Source: Siphonodentalium dalli (taxonomy: Eukaryota > Mollusca > Scaphopoda > Gadilida > Siphonodentaliidae). From it: a DNA stretch of 64,000 nt. Below the pieces are notes generated by a model. The model did no database searches. It saw nothing but the letters and a program-made list of their open reading frames with translations, and was not told the origin of the DNA. The stretch spans positions 157,733,577 to 157,797,576 of the forward strand of contig CP136065.1 of NCBI GenBank assembly GCA_032622095.1, given 5' to 3'. This document shows, piece after piece, positions 11,183 through 23,403 of this stretch (the first letter of the stretch is position 1; each line of letters starts with the position of its first letter). A program made the position numbers and the translations under genes.

Positions 11183-12025
11183 ATGGCCGAGTAACTGTAT
11201 AACCCTGTGGTGACTCCAATAGCGTTCTTTAACGTGCACACACAGAGCCTCAGAGGCGTGTACACGGGTCAGCCATTAATGTCTGCGTCTGAAGACTCTG
11301 ATATTATGACAGCGTAAGTACCGTACTGCACCCATGATAACATGCCTGGACAAATGTTGTAATGGGGGAAGTCGGCATTTTGCATTCGGATCTTTATTCA
11401 GTGATCCCGAATGAGACTTTTCAGCCTGACAAACTTGGTATCTGACCGAGTTCTGATTTTGTCAGAATACCCTGACCAGGTTGCAATCCCTGGTCTGCTA
11501 GCGCGAGAGACCAGTACTAGGCTATGCTACCTCTCGGCTACCGATTTCCGACGGCATTATTATAGTGCCATTACTGAACCATCTACAAGTTAAAACGCCA
11601 CCGCTATACTCTTCGGATGCCACATCATTGCATTGATTGTATTTGGGACCTATCACAAGGACCACTTCACATTGACAATAAACTAACTTGTATTTGCATA
11701 ACTTTATATAATAGTATCAGTACACAATCAACGGAGTCATAACTCATATATTCATATTACCCGTGCGCATCCCTTGACTTCCAGCCCTCTTAATTCAGAT
11801 TGTTTGGCAATCCACTACAACAAACCTTTATTCCAGTCAAAAAACGGGAAATATGGCCTACCCTAGAAAAAATTGTACATGATTGAAATTATGTTCATAT
11901 GCTACATTACATACGCTGTCAGATCGGGCGCGGACATTAATGGCTGACCCGTGTACACGCCTTGGTGTGTGCACGTTAAAGAACGCTACTGGAGTCGCCA
12001 CAGTGTTATGAAGTTACTCGGCCAT
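11183..12025. mobile_element. Inverted pair of about 100-bp repeats (possible TIR element)
   Basis: The left arm at 11183-11284 is the imperfect reverse complement of the right arm at 11931-12025. Shared phrases include ATGGCCGAGTAACT, GTTCTTTAACGTGCACACA and GGCGTGTACACGGGTCAGCC. The 646-bp interior has no transposase. Either this is a long-TIR non-autonomous DNA element or two copies of one interspersed repeat landed in opposite orientation. No target duplication was found at the arm ends. Confidence 0.65.
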
Positions 12026-12639
12026 GGTAGCACCTGGACCAGTGCGTCTACAACCAGAATTGGTTCCTGCACTGTAATATCTACAGATCTACAGACAGAC
12101 AGTTCATGGTATGCGGGGACCTTTTTCACACAGGTCCTACTAAACTGTTACAATGAACACAAATGAACATAAAAGAACACAGGTCCAAAAAAGCGGAATA
12201 GAAGGGTGAAATTGGGTTTGTGTGTGTGTGGGGTCCATTCTATGTGTATGTGACACGGAGAAAAAAATAATCTAATAACGGCCATGATGACAAAACAGGG
12301 CTTATATTTTGGCGAGAATCCAATTCTAGATTCTCGTAAATATTCTCGCAAATTACCCTGGATTCTCGTGAAAAAGTATGTATGGATTCTCACAAAATCA
12401 GATGAAATATATGCCCTGCAAAATGGCCACAACTCCAAGCCATGCCATAATGAACGCAACATATTGTATAACCACCAAGGAGTGACAATTCATGTTGATA
12501 ATATACAAGTCTCTTGTTAAAAAGCCTTAAAGTTACACATATAAAGAAAACAGATCTATCTGAAGGATTTATAGGTCACTTCAATGCAAGTCAAACCCAA
12601 TTATATATGTCTCTAAAAGTTTTTTTTCTTCTTTTGCTT
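12026..12639. other. Non-coding stretch with repeated GATTCTCG octamer
   Basis: GATTCTCG or its complement recurs about five times in 12310-12395, and the same octamer clusters again at 37296-37400 in the CLC intron. No gene seen. Confidence 0.4.
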
Positions 12640-14063
12640 AGGCCTAAAAAAAAATTATCGATGTTTCTGCTAACGGGACCTGTCCAGGTTAGGTAGGTAG
12701 GGATTTAAAAAAAAACAAAAAATCTTCTTTTTTTTCACACCCCGCTCGGAGGCGCTCCAAGCTGTATTTATGATATTTTGACAACTGAGTGGTCATATTA
12801 AACAGTCTTAAATTTTATTCCAAAATAGAGGGAAGGAAGATTGGATGGATAATTAGATATACACAATTGATGGATTACACTCCCCCATTAATTGTATTCA
12901 GTATTGAAATATATGTGTATATAAAGATGATTTACAAAAAGGCTCGCATTACAAATGGGCCTGAATTTACCCCGCGTTACAAATGGGCCTGAATTTACAA
13001 CTTGTATGTTTACCAAGAACAGCTGAAGGAATAATATACATGTATGTATTCAATTTGTATATTTCCTGGCAACAACTGGCTGTGACCCATTGACACTTGA
13101 CACCAATGGGAATCACAAACTTATACATTTTTCTGACCATTTAATTGACCCACCAAATTCCAAACAACGAATACATTGAAATGTGTTATATAGTTTTAAA
13201 CTAGATTGGTCACTGTGAAAGCTGTATTTATAATTTATATTTTATTTTAGTTGCTGATTGTTTCCCGATTAATCAACCATAGTCACCATACCCAGTTAAA
13301 ATTTGATATTGTCTAAAATAAAACTAATAGTATCAAAATTATTTTAAAACTTGAGTTTTTCAGGCTTAAAATTTTAAATTCCAACGTTATGTTATTAAAA
13401 ACTAACAACGATGTATTTTGTACTGTCTGTGGCATGCAAATCGGATCAACTCAGTATTGATCACAATGCTGTAAAGATGCAACTGTATTTACCGTACATC
13501 ATTCATGACATAAATACATGTAGCTATATTATGGAACCAAAAATTCCAGGTAGACAGGAAGGGATTTTTTAACGGCAGAATGTTGAGAAATTCTATGAAA
13601 CAATCACTTAGTTTAAACAATATTTTATTTGAACAAAGTTACAAACAATCACTTGTCATATATGTCCCAGCTCATTTAAGTTCTATTAACCAACACTCCT
13701 TCACATATCAAAGTTAATAAAGGTCTATATAGGCTCAAACATGGACCAAAAGACATCGTTTTATGATTGTTTAATGTTCCCTATTTTTGAGGTATCCGTA
13801 AATTCGCATTTTTTTGAAGTTTTTTTTTCCAATTAACCCCGGTTTGATGGGTTTTGTGAGCATGATTTTCACAGTTAATTAGTATAATGACTCATTGAAT
13901 TAAATTCATGACTGCAAGTAATAGAAAATGGAAAATTATTTTGCATATTTGGACAGGCAAAAGCAAAGAAATTACCTTGGTTCAGGAAAAAATAAAATTA
14001 GGGTCGGGGATTTTGAACATGGGTCCGTCGGGTTAGCAGAAACACGGATAATTTTTTTTAGGC
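12640..14063. mobile_element. Candidate 1.4-kb element with about 36-bp inverted ends
   Basis: The phrase TAGGCCTAAAAAAAAATTAT ... GTTTCTGCTAAC at 12640-12677 is matched in reverse complement by GTTAGCAGAAAC ... AATTTTTTTTAGGCC at 14029-14063. The interior has no recognisable protein. A 28-bp near-perfect tandem pair (CGCATTACAAATGGGCCTGA unit) lies inside at 12945-12998. No target duplication was established, so the call is an inverted-repeat element of unknown class. Confidence 0.5.
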
Positions 14064-14218
14064 CTTAGAATACATCCGACAGTCGGGTAAAGAATAATAA
14101 TTTCGGGTATGCAGCATACGAAGTAATGTCCCGCTACACAGTGTGTGGTAGTTTCATTTGACATGGTGATCAATTGTTGAATGTAACGCAGAAACTGAAG
14201 TGCATGCCCCCTTGCCGC

Positions 14219-15085
14219 ATAATTGATTTAAATCAAGATTTTTTTTATTTAAATCGATTTATTTGATTTTTTTTCTAAATGTTATGAAAATATGTAATTG
14301 TTCAATTTCTCTGATAAATGAAGGTTCTGAAAGCTGTTGCTTATTATATCCAAGGCTGGATTAATCATAATTCTGTGATTTTTTTATTATTTTTTGTATA
14401 CCAATGAAACACACATATATCATGGCAATACAGACATAGCGACCATGTGCTTTATGCATACACTAAATATTACACTTGGGTCCATGTGGGTTCCAATGTT
14501 GTGATATCTCAGTGGAAAGGTAGACCTGTGCTTAAACTTTTACTAATAAATTTAGTCAATTTTAGATGAAAACTGAATATTTTATCAATCACGTTTGTTC
14601 TCAGTGACTTGAGGACATACGGTAATCACACTATATATCAAGTATAGGCACTAGACAGCTAAAGTAGTTATATGGCAGAGTATATGGTAGAGCTATACTC
14701 AGTTAGCATTTACATGTACATACGGCAATGAGAAAAGGGGGAAAGAAAATTAAACAGTGTATAGTGAGGCGTGCTGAATCTGAGTGTATAGTTACAAACA
14801 ATACGAACAATGCTATAAAGTGGAACAGGCCATTGCTGGAACAGTAAATACGGTATAATGCTGTAGTTTCTATATGGTTGATAATTACTGTACAGTTTCA
14901 TATCTATTATCCAATTTGTATATTGTTTAATCATACTCATGTTTTAGTTTACAGAAAACCTGTTAGATATTACATTTCTTGACTTTTTATCATCATTTGA
15001 AAAAATTTGATTTAAATCAATGATTTTTTTCCAAAAAATCATTGATTTAAATCTTAATTTAAATCAATTATTTAAATCGCCCAAC
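14219..15085. mobile_element. ATTTAAAT-rich inverted-repeat element
   Basis: Both edges are packed with GATTTAAATC palindromes (14222-14275 and 15003-15075). The right edge adds a hairpin of AAATCATTGATTTAAATC against GATTTAAATCAATGATTT and closes with TTTAAATCGCCCAACCCTG, an end typical of hAT-like short elements. The left edge lacks the matching CAGGGTTGGGCG, so the left end is eroded or the boundary is misplaced. No ORF inside. Confidence 0.4.
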
Positions 15086-17079
15086 CCTGTTATACTGTAA
15101 AGAAACACTCATCTCTTTGCAATAGATTAGCAACCCATTGCACCAGGTCAAAGAGACGGCGCATCTTACACTGTAGTCTGTATGTAAGACTAATTTTCGT
15201 GCTGCTACCAAACCGGCTTCTTAGGAGACAATTTTGTTCAAATTACTTCAGTCCGCACTTTACAACTGGAATATGTTACCGCGCAATGCACTATATTCGT
15301 TCTCAGTATATTGTTGTTTGAAAATATCTTGCCAATACAACCATGTATTTGTGCTAAATATCAGCTAATCAGCACTTAAAGCTGTTATTTCAGCATTGAC
15401 AATTCAATCCATGTTGCTATGTGTGCTATGTATGTAAATTTTATTCGATTTTGTCCGTATTGGACACCATTTTGATGTTTAGTGCAATGATATTCCATGC
15501 CTGGTGATCCGTGTGGCAAGAGTAATCATTTGCGGCCAGTTTGTCTCCAAAACTGTCACAAAATATGCCTGATACCTAACCCTACTCTTAAAGGTGGCCT
15601 TCATTGTAGGTTATAATTTAGAAATAACATTTTCAAATTATGAAATTTAGGTGTTCAAGAAAAGCCTTCAGCCATTTTCCAGAAGATAAGAATGTTATCC
15701 TCATTGAATTGTAGTGACACATGACCATTCTTTCATTTACCTATGAAACTACATTCAAGACTACCAAATCGAATGCTACTGTATTCTTACTTTGATTAGA
15801 CAGTAGACACCACTCACAATTTTTCAGAGGCAACATATATTCTTGATTTTGTTTAGCAAAGGAAAAAATGGGTGAAAGGTCATTAAGAAAATAATGTCAG
15901 AGTGTGAACATTGACCAAAAACATCAGTTTATTTTCCATGAAAATTCATATTAACATAATTTATATGTTGTGTACATGTAGTCTAAATCAAACTATTTGA
16001 GGGAAAAAATCTCTTACAATTCTCCAAAAAAAAATGAAGGTATTCAAAGTGTATAATTGTGGCTGAATGCCATCTAATATGTAGTATCTTTTCATGCATG
16101 CTTCTCCTTTCTTTACTAAATGAAATGATTTGATCTTTTCCATGCTATCATTGACTGGTGAATTCTATCATAACAAGGGACTATCTTATGGTAAGCTGTA
16201 GGTCTCTGTGAAATTTAGTGCTTGCATGTTTGTGTAAATAACTTAGCTTGTTTAAAGTCACACATCATGTTTGAGCTCCATTTATATGTTATACATGTAC
16301 ATCACTGGAAAGGTGGGACGTCAGTGGATCATTTGGTAAGTTAAGCACTCCAAGAATGGTAGGACTGGTGCAATTCCAGTCTAATCAACATACAGACTAT
16401 AGAACAATGCATGCATGCTGTAGTCTGATTGAAACAAACAGCAGCGAATCCCATTACTTCCAAGAAGCATTACATCAGGATCAGTCAATCACAACATTCC
16501 ACAATAAAGTGATAACCAATCAGGAGATTGTTGAAATTCCTATACAGCGACCGTAATTCCAGTAAACCTCGCCACATAGCTTAAAATAGTGTAATAAATA
16601 TTCTGTTGCAGTGTTGATTTCACACAATATATTTACAAATTTAGATTATGATAACTGCTAGTAAATAAACACTAAAAATGTCTATGAAAGGTTCAGAATT
16701 TACCAATAATACCTAGTAAGGAGAATAAAATTAAGTATTTCCAAGAATTTCAACAGTTAGCGGCTAGTTTGCTATTTGTGAATACAAAACTGAAAGGAGA
16801 AATCTGTCAATCATAAAACTATTAATGCGAAATGTGCATGGTGTCATACTTGTGGATTGCCATGGAAAACTATTTATAGCAGAGGTAATAGGAAGAGTGT
16901 TATAATGTTTCAGACTCGAGAACACGTAGCTTGTTCAATAGTCTGTATTTAAAATCAGACTGGCTCTACTACAGTAGCTGCCCAGCCCCACGCTAGTCCA
17001 TTTTCTGATAATTCAGGATTGGCTTCTCATCTCTGAGGGTATTTAACCTGATTTTTGTAACGCCCGTTTCAAAAATATG
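15086..17079. other. Non-coding stretch, nothing recognised
   Basis: About 2 kb of AT-rich sequence without coding potential, RNA gene or clear repeat edges. Short open frames here (for example near 16356-16556) lack codon structure or homology that I recognise. Confidence 0.4.
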
Positions 17080-17740
17080 GAACGTATTATGTTATTGTTT
17101 CGTCTGTTCTTTTTGCTTTTGTTTTGTTTCCAGATGATAACTTTAGGAAGTCTGAACTGAATGGAATGAAATTTGGTATATGTGTTTACCAGGTCAAATA
17201 CAGGTCAAGTTCAAATTCATTTTTCCGCCCACCAATTTCTACCAGAGTTACAGTCCTTTTTGTTGGAATTTGTTTTCAATTTTCATTTCCGGATGATAAC
17301 TTTAGTAAGTCTGATTTGAATGGAATGAGATAAGGTAGCCCACAATACAGGTCAAGTTTGAATTTGGGTTCTGCTCGCCAATTTTTGCCAGAGTTATGGT
17401 CTTGTCAACTTTGCCTATTTGCCTATTACATGTATTTTGGTTTCCGGATGATAAATTTAGTTTTAGTTATCTAATTGTTTTATAAATTTGGTACATGGAT
17501 TTACTCATGAAAATACAGGTCAAGTTAGAATTTGGGTTCCGTCTACCTATTTTAACCACAGTTATGATCCTTGTTGACTTATAATTTGATGATTAATTTG
17601 GTTTCCGGGTGATAGCTTTAGTTATAGTCATGTTTGTTTTCAAATTTGGCATATAGATTACTTACGGTATATGGCCCTTTGTTGAAATTACCACAGGCAT
17701 ATTTTGCCATGCCCCAGCGATGCTCTTCTTGTTTTTGTGC
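17080..17740 (-). repeat. Family F repeat, multi-unit, reverse orientation
   Basis: Three to four successive units each run through CAGATGATAACTTTAG, TGAATGGAATGA, AATACAGGTCAAGTT and ACCAGAGTTA(C/T)(A/G)GTCC. Unit spacing is about 155-160 bp. This is the complement of the F repeats at 8.5-9.2 kb, so it points the other way. Confidence 0.75.
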
Positions 17741-18214
17741 AAGTTTTGAAATCTGTCCTTTCCCAATAATAAGCCTAACACTACAATGATATGTATTAAG
17801 TGATCAGCTGAAAGGATGCTAAATACCAACAATTTTGAAAGAGGAAGCTCAAAGTTAGAGATTTGTAAAAAAAAAAATTTATAATGAAAATGATTTTCTT
17901 GTGTTTGTATTGGTTACTGAAGGTGACAGTAGCGTTCACAACAATCATCTATTCAGCCGATTGTGATACAGATGAAAATATATATTCATGGGAGAAAACA
18001 GGAGACTCAATCATTTCTCTAGTTGAGGCAGGTTGGCTAGAGATTAATAGTATGTCACTTGATGGATACATTTAGCTGCCATTGCCTTAACTTACCAGGT
18101 GTGATTTTTCAGCCCTACTTCAATCCATATTTTATAACAAACTAGTACTTCCCATGACATTTTATATACATGTTGTTGGTATAATGGAGTATCAAACAAT
18201 ATGTGTGCCATTAA
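17741..18214. other. Non-coding stretch, nothing recognised
   Basis: No gene or repeat boundary supported. A 10-A run lies near 17867-17876. Confidence 0.35.
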
Positions 18215-18557
18215 ACCTTTCTTCACTAAATGGATTGTCCCATCAGTTATAAAAGTATACATTGGAATGGTCTATTTGGAGGAATGTTTAGGAAATATAA
18301 GCAGACGACAGGCAGAAAACAAATGATACAAGTGCAGGAGGATCCCTTCTTTGGAAGGAAGGAACTGTTGAAATAAGAAGTTCAAGGAACGGCTATGTGA
18401 ACATTTCCTGCCAATGCTATAGCAATTATTCTGCACAAGTTTGTATTAATCTGTTTATCTGCTTATATCCTGAACATCCTCCCAGATGAATAATAGATCA
18501 TTCCAATGCATAGTTTGATCACTTAATTGGAGAATCCATTTAGTAAGGAAAGGTTTC
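18215..18557. mobile_element. Family D TTAA MITE, foldback derivative
   Basis: Starts after TTAA (18211-18214) with ACCTTTCTTCACTAAATGG and ends with CCATTTAGTAAGGAAAGGTT. Both ends carry the same half of the D consensus (…GGATTCTCCC…GTATACATTGGAATG…), so the normal second half is replaced by an inverted copy of the first. The right TTAA is lost. Four other copies, at 30200, 34912, 50858 and 59495, show the usual asymmetric form. Confidence 0.75.
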
Positions 18558-18654
18558 AAATTTAAACATGCTAAGTTGCTCACCACAAATCCTACTAGTA
18601 GTATGTAACTGTCATACCCTGTGTTTGCATTTTGCTGATGAATTGTATTATCTT

Positions 18655-19019
18655 TATGCCTGAGAATATAGTGCTGGACATTTGCAGAATGAGGTCCCCA
18701 GAGGGTGAAGTTAGTGACACTACCCCGCATAGTGGTCTAGCATCACCAAATTCACCCTCGGGGACCGAATTCTTAGTTGCCTCATTTACTATGGGAGACC
18801 TAGACTTAGATTTAAGTTTCCAGATGGTAAATATTGTGATGTGCACACATTGGATACCTCAATTATGCAATGTGTCATCTGCCAATTTGGGGATATAGAG
18901 AAACTAATCTAAAAAAGAATCTTGTGAAGAAGTTTCTAAAGAAACTAAAAAACTTGTTAAAATATTCACCCTCTGGGGACCCCAATCTGCAAATCTCCAG
19001 CACCATATTCTCAGACCTT
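18655..19019. mobile_element. Family B hAT-like MITE (long form)
   Basis: Ends TATGCCTGAGAATAT and ATATTCTCAGACCTT are inverted and flanked by the perfect 8-bp duplication ATTATCTT (18647-18654 and 19020-19027). Just inside is the foldback module GCAGAATGAGGTCCCC...GGGGACC. The middle carries a segment (GGGAGACCTAGAC ... GGGGATATAGAGAAACTAA) shared with the copies at 38741 and 45687. The 8-bp targets point to hAT. Confidence 0.8.
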
Positions 19020-19229
19020 ATTATCTTGATTATCATCCCTGTAACTTGTTGATAGCTATGATTTAGTTGACACCCCATGTATGTGCATGTGTGAAATTAA
19101 AGCATGGTAGCATGCTGACCTCATAGCATGCTATCCTTCAAGAATGATAGGGATAAAATATCCACTTGTTACATACCCCGTAGCTGTTACATTTCTGTTG
19201 TAGACTGCTTTTCTATTATAAGTCATTTA

Positions 19230-19505
19230 TAGTAATGCCCTAAATAATCGACTCCTTAACCACTGCAGAATTATGGGTAACTTTTCAGGATTTAGTTGGA
19301 AATATGGCTTGTTGCCATTCACCGGAAAGCTCTCACTGGGTAACTTTTCAGGATTTAGTCGGAAATATGGCTTGTTGCCATTCATCGGAATGCTCTCAGT
19401 GAGAGCTTTCCAATGAATGGCAACAAGCCATATTTCCGTCTAAATCCTGAAAAGTTACCCACAATACTGCTGGGTTTAAGGAGTCGATTATTTAGGGCAT
19501 TACTG
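19230..19505. mobile_element. Family A TA-target foldback MITE, internally duplicated
   Basis: Begins AGTAATGCCCTAAATAATCG after TA and ends GGGCATTACTG. The two halves are reverse complements (GGATTTAGTCGGAAATATGG against CCATATTTCCG). The left half contains an extra tandem copy of the 65-bp stretch beginning GGGTAACTTTTCAGGATTTA, which makes this copy about 60 bp longer than the norm. Confidence 0.85.
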
Positions 19506-19689
19506 AACATGACTCACTTATGTGATTTTAACTTGCATATTTGTTCTTTAGTCAATATATGTCCATATATGTATTTGATGCAATATATATATATATATGG
19601 TTCTTGCATGTCATATAGTTTCAGGATAAGGAAATGATATTTAATCATTTTAGTGTAAGATTAATTAATTTTATAATATTATACCGGTA

Positions 19690-19880
19690 TATACATGTAC
19701 ATTACAGAATTACACTCTGAGGATTTAAATTCACCCTCTGGGGACCTCATTCTGCAAATGACATCAGAGAGTGAATTTGGTGATGCAAGCTCACCATGCG
19801 GGATAGCGTCACTAAATTCACCCTCTGGGGACCTCATCATGCAAATGAAAATCACACTACCGGTAGTTCAAGACTTGTTA
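19690..19880. mobile_element. Family B fragment
   Basis: Contains two B modules, 19727-19762 and 19815-19853 (TTCACCCTCTGGGGACCTCA then GCAAATGA), separated by a GTGATGCAAGC...GCGGGATAGCGTCAC core. No clean ends or target duplication remain. Confidence 0.65.
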
Positions 19881-19881
19881 A

Positions 19882-20145
19882 CCTTTCCATGACTGGAGCT
19901 TCCTGAAATTTTTCAAAAACCCTGTGTCAATGCATTCTCTTATATAAGTGAGTCTCCCATATGGAGCCTTGCATATATAAGAGCATACATTGGTCTAACA
20001 ATTTTTACCTTGACCTTGTAAGCCAGGCATTCTTTTATATACCGGTATGCGAGGCTCACTATGGGAGACTCGCATATATAAAAGAATACAATGGTACAGG
20101 ATCTTGAATGCTGCAACACTGCTGCTCCCATCATGAATCAAAATC
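19882..20145 (-). mobile_element. Family C TTAA MITE (reverse orientation)
   Basis: Preceded by TTAA at 19878-19881, beginning CCTTTCCATGACTGGAGCTT, with the family core of AATGCATTCTCTTATATA hairpins and ending GCTGCTCCCATCATGAAT. The right TTAA has decayed. Complete copies are at 44463-44669 and 56646-56817. Confidence 0.75.
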
Positions 20146-20631
20146 AAAAGTATATATCAACAAAGATCACACACGAATCAAAATGGGAACACTTTACAAA
20201 CTACGAACTGAACTGAACAACAGAAAAAAGAAATATCCAAAAAAGACATTCCGTTCAAATGGAAGAATGACAAATTGTAGAATGTTAAATCTAGTATTTG
20301 TGTTTTATTATTGTGACAGAAAAAAGTTGAATATCCATGTAAATACGGGAACTAAGAGTCAGCCAGACTCATTCCTAATAAATGATGATGATGAAAAGGT
20401 TAATACAGATAATTGTTTTTCTCAGGGGAGTCAAAAAAAAGATTATTTTAAGTATTCTTTCCCCATGACGATTCATACAGCCTAGGCATATTGGTCATAA
20501 TATAGAAATCAGTGGAAAGGATAGTATTAGAGTAGTATTGCAATAGTATAGAGTTGAGGAAGTTGTAGAGATGGTTGGTGGTATTTACAATCACACTTTG
20601 TTTGCTACATCACATGTAGTCAGGACAAATA

Positions 20632-20722
20632 CAGTAATGCCTTAAATAATCGACTCCTTAACCACCTCAGAATTATGGGTAACTTTTCAGGATTTAGACG
20701 GAAATATAGCTTATTGCCATAG
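20632..20722. mobile_element. Family A left half only
   Basis: CAGTAATGCCTTAAATAATC to TTGCCAT matches the left arm of A. The right arm is missing. Confidence 0.75.
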
Positions 20723-20813
20723 CAACACAAAAGTTTATAGTAAATTCAAGACATTTCAGTTAAACATATCAGAATTTTCATTTACTATCCTCGGGTATTT
20801 TTGGCTAAGATAC

Positions 20814-21545
20814 ATACCTTACTCGTATTTAAATTCACGCAGTATTATTATTCGCGCACCTTAAATTTAAAACTGAGCGAAAAATAATACGACTCATATG
20901 TTTACAACAATTAAAAATAGGAAAATAAGAGGGATATTTTAGATATAAAATAGACAATTATATTTACATGCGGGGAAACGAATCCCAACGACATTATCCA
21001 TATGTAGGCTACGTGTAAAACGTTCAATCACGTTAGATCTTTCGTGTTGAAAGGCTTCTAAGAAATACACATATTCTAGCCTGGAGGTGCACGAAAGCAC
21101 GTCTCCGTATTCACAACCCTGCATGGGGTGACACTGTGGTCAAACAGTCTGAATTAGTTATGCATTTAAAACAATCAACCAAGAGTTGATTCTTTCTGAA
21201 GTCAGCAAGTCAAGTTCAATTTCAGGATGTCCATAACTATTTATTAAATACAAGAATGATAAAATGTACCATGCATGCATATAAGCAATCATCTTCACAA
21301 AGAAATGATGATGCAGTTGTGTTCTATTCGATGTATATTTTCTTCGAGGCTGCATGTCTTTTACAAAATCAAATGTATCATTAGGGATAATTAACAACTG
21401 AAAATGTCATCAGATACAAGACATTTACAAAAAAATTCTGTCAGTTTTGAATTCGCGTACCATGCAGTGTGCGCGAATTCAAAGTGCGCGAATTCAAAAC
21501 TGAGCGAAAAATAGTACTGCGCGAATTTAAATACGAGTAAGGTAT
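20814..21545. mobile_element. Candidate 730-bp TA-target element
   Basis: Terminal inverted repeats CCTTACTCGTATTTAAATTC (left) and GAATTTAAATACGAGTAAGG (right) are perfect over 20 bp apart from the following CGCAGTA region, and both outer ends abut TA. Subterminal CGCGAATTCAAA units repeat near 21470-21500 and 20855-20875. No transposase frame. Fits a non-autonomous Tc1/mariner-type element. Confidence 0.7.
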
Positions 21546-21786
21546 ACCTTGTTTTGTCCCATCAAATAATCCAAACTGGAGTAATCAGTCGGACACCAAA
21601 ATGTTATGATATCATATACAAAGTCAAAATATAGCCTTACTGATTAAAAAATCATTGGACCGGACACAAACTTGGCCTCTATCTTTGGTTAATAAACACA
21701 TACACTAACTTTGGTAGAATTATCGGTTGGAAACCAAAATGTTAACTGACAGACGGACAGACTGATAACATAATACAACCGTTTTT

Positions 21787-22570
21787 AGCTCAACTTTACT
21801 TGTAAAGTTTGAGCCATTGCCATGGCTTGGTATCCATCAATCATGTGTGAGTGTGTGTGTGTGCATGCGTGTGTGGAGACTTCTGTCAACAATTTCCATT
21901 AGCACGGGCTACAGGTCATACCTTTGGTCAGATCATTATGAAATTTGTCATGGCTGTTGACATTGACATGTAGATGGGAACAAGTCATTTTGGGGTCATT
22001 CGGCAAAAAAACATGGCCATTTTGGATTTCAAAATGCAATCCATTAGCATGGGCTACAGGCCGTACTGTTTTTCTGATCATTAGGAAATTTGTCATCGAT
22101 GTTAACATTGACATGTAGATGGGAACGAGTCATTTTGGGGTCATTGGGCCAAAAAACACGGCCGCCAGCAGCCATCTTGGATTTTACTCTTTGCATGACT
22201 AAATCCTTTGCCCCCCCCCCCCCCCCCCCCCATCATGAAATTTGTCATTTGATGTTAATACTGACATGTAAATGGGAATGAGTCATTTTGGGGTCATTTG
22301 GCCATAAACATGGCCACCGGCAGCCATCTTGTATTTTATTCTTTGCATGACTAAATCGTTTGGCATGGGCTACAAGTCGGACCTTTGGTCGGATCGTTAT
22401 TAAATTTGTCATGGCTGTTGACATGTAGATGGGAACGAGTCATTTTGGGGTCATTTGGCCATAAAACATGGCCAGTTGCCATCTTGGATTTCAAAATTCA
22501 ATTCATCATTCCATTTATTGCTCATCACAAAAATTTAACTTCTTCGCAAAGTTGAGCTACAGTGTCATGA
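21787..22570 (+). repeat. Family L repeat, four about 150-bp units
   Basis: Opens with GCTCAACTTTACTTGTAAAG and closes with AAGTTGAGCTACAGTGTCAT, giving inverted GCTCAACTT/AAGTTGAGC edges. Inside, the unit ACATGTAGATGGGAACGAGT followed by CATTTTGGGGTCATT repeats four times at about 144-159 bp spacing (near 21983, 22127, 22277 and 22436), each ending in GCCATCTTGGATTT. A GT microsatellite (about 21847-21865) and a 21-C run (22211-22231) are embedded. Confidence 0.8.
22211..22231 (+). repeat. Poly-C tract, 21 C
   Basis: Uninterrupted C run inside an L unit. Likely length-variable. Confidence 0.95.
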
Positions 22571-23349
22571 ACACTTTCGTTTTCAAAACAGGCATTTTTA
22601 AGAAATGGATTACATTCTTGTGCTGCATCCATGTACATTTTATAATATATATATAATAGAATGTTGTTATATGGAGATCCATATTGTACATTTAGTATAT
22701 AAATGGTTAAACTTATTGGCTAAGCATCCCTTAAAATGAATGACTGGGAATCAAATAACAACCAATCATAGAGGGTTTGTATACCTATACAGGGATAACA
22801 AGTTAACAACCCATCAGTGAGCATCCACAGAGTTCATACACCTATCCAGGGATGTTATTCTATGGCTTTTCCAAAACTTTTCCAGATTTTCATAAATGTG
22901 TACATTTTAATTAAGTTTATCAAAGTTACCATACCGGTAAGAAAATGGTGCATGACTGAATTGGCCTCTGTAGACTCCTTTTAAATATCCCCATGATTAG
23001 ACTCTCTACTTATTCATAATGGCTAGTGCAAAACCTTCAATAGCAGTTTTACTACAAATAAAGTATGAACATAGAAATTAGAATAAAATTCTTTCCTTAC
23101 GAAAAAACATACATTTGTCTTTGGAATATTTTGCCAAGACTAACCATAATTTCGTTGAAATACACATTTTATACTTTCTATTTAGACCTCTATTATGGAC
23201 TCAACTCAAAGAAATGCCATAGACTAGTGAAGATATATGAACATTTGATGGATGATTGCACTGGCTCGCTCATGCTTTTGTCCTGAATGAATACAAGTTT
23301 CAGCAGAATGAAAATTCAATTAATGCATTAAGTATAGGATAATGGATGA
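22571..23349. other. Non-coding stretch, nothing recognised
   Basis: No gene, RNA or repeat edge could be supported. Confidence 0.35.
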
Positions 23350-23403
23350 AAACTGTACATTATTTCAGGGAAAGGATCCATTCGCTGAAATAATGTACAG
23401 TTT
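23350..23403. repeat. Perfect 19-bp-arm hairpin
   Basis: AAACTGTACATTATTTCAG at 23350-23368 is the exact reverse complement of 23385-23403, with a 16-nt loop. Isolated. Could be a small foldback element remnant or a precursor-like RNA hairpin, although the arm is short for an animal pre-miRNA. Confidence 0.8.

Noticed and set aside
20108-20485. 125-codon plus-strand open frame
   Set aside because: It starts inside a family C MITE and continues into AT-rich DNA; composition is Lys/Asn-rich as expected from chance translation, with no domain or splice support.
21899-22114. Open frames within family L units (also 46746-47322)
   Set aside because: They simply translate the repeat units and recur with the repeat; frames are not preserved between units.
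23350-23403. microRNA precursor
   Set aside because: The perfect 19-bp stem with 16-nt loop is too short for a canonical animal pre-miRNA and there is no expression evidence; kept only as a hairpin.
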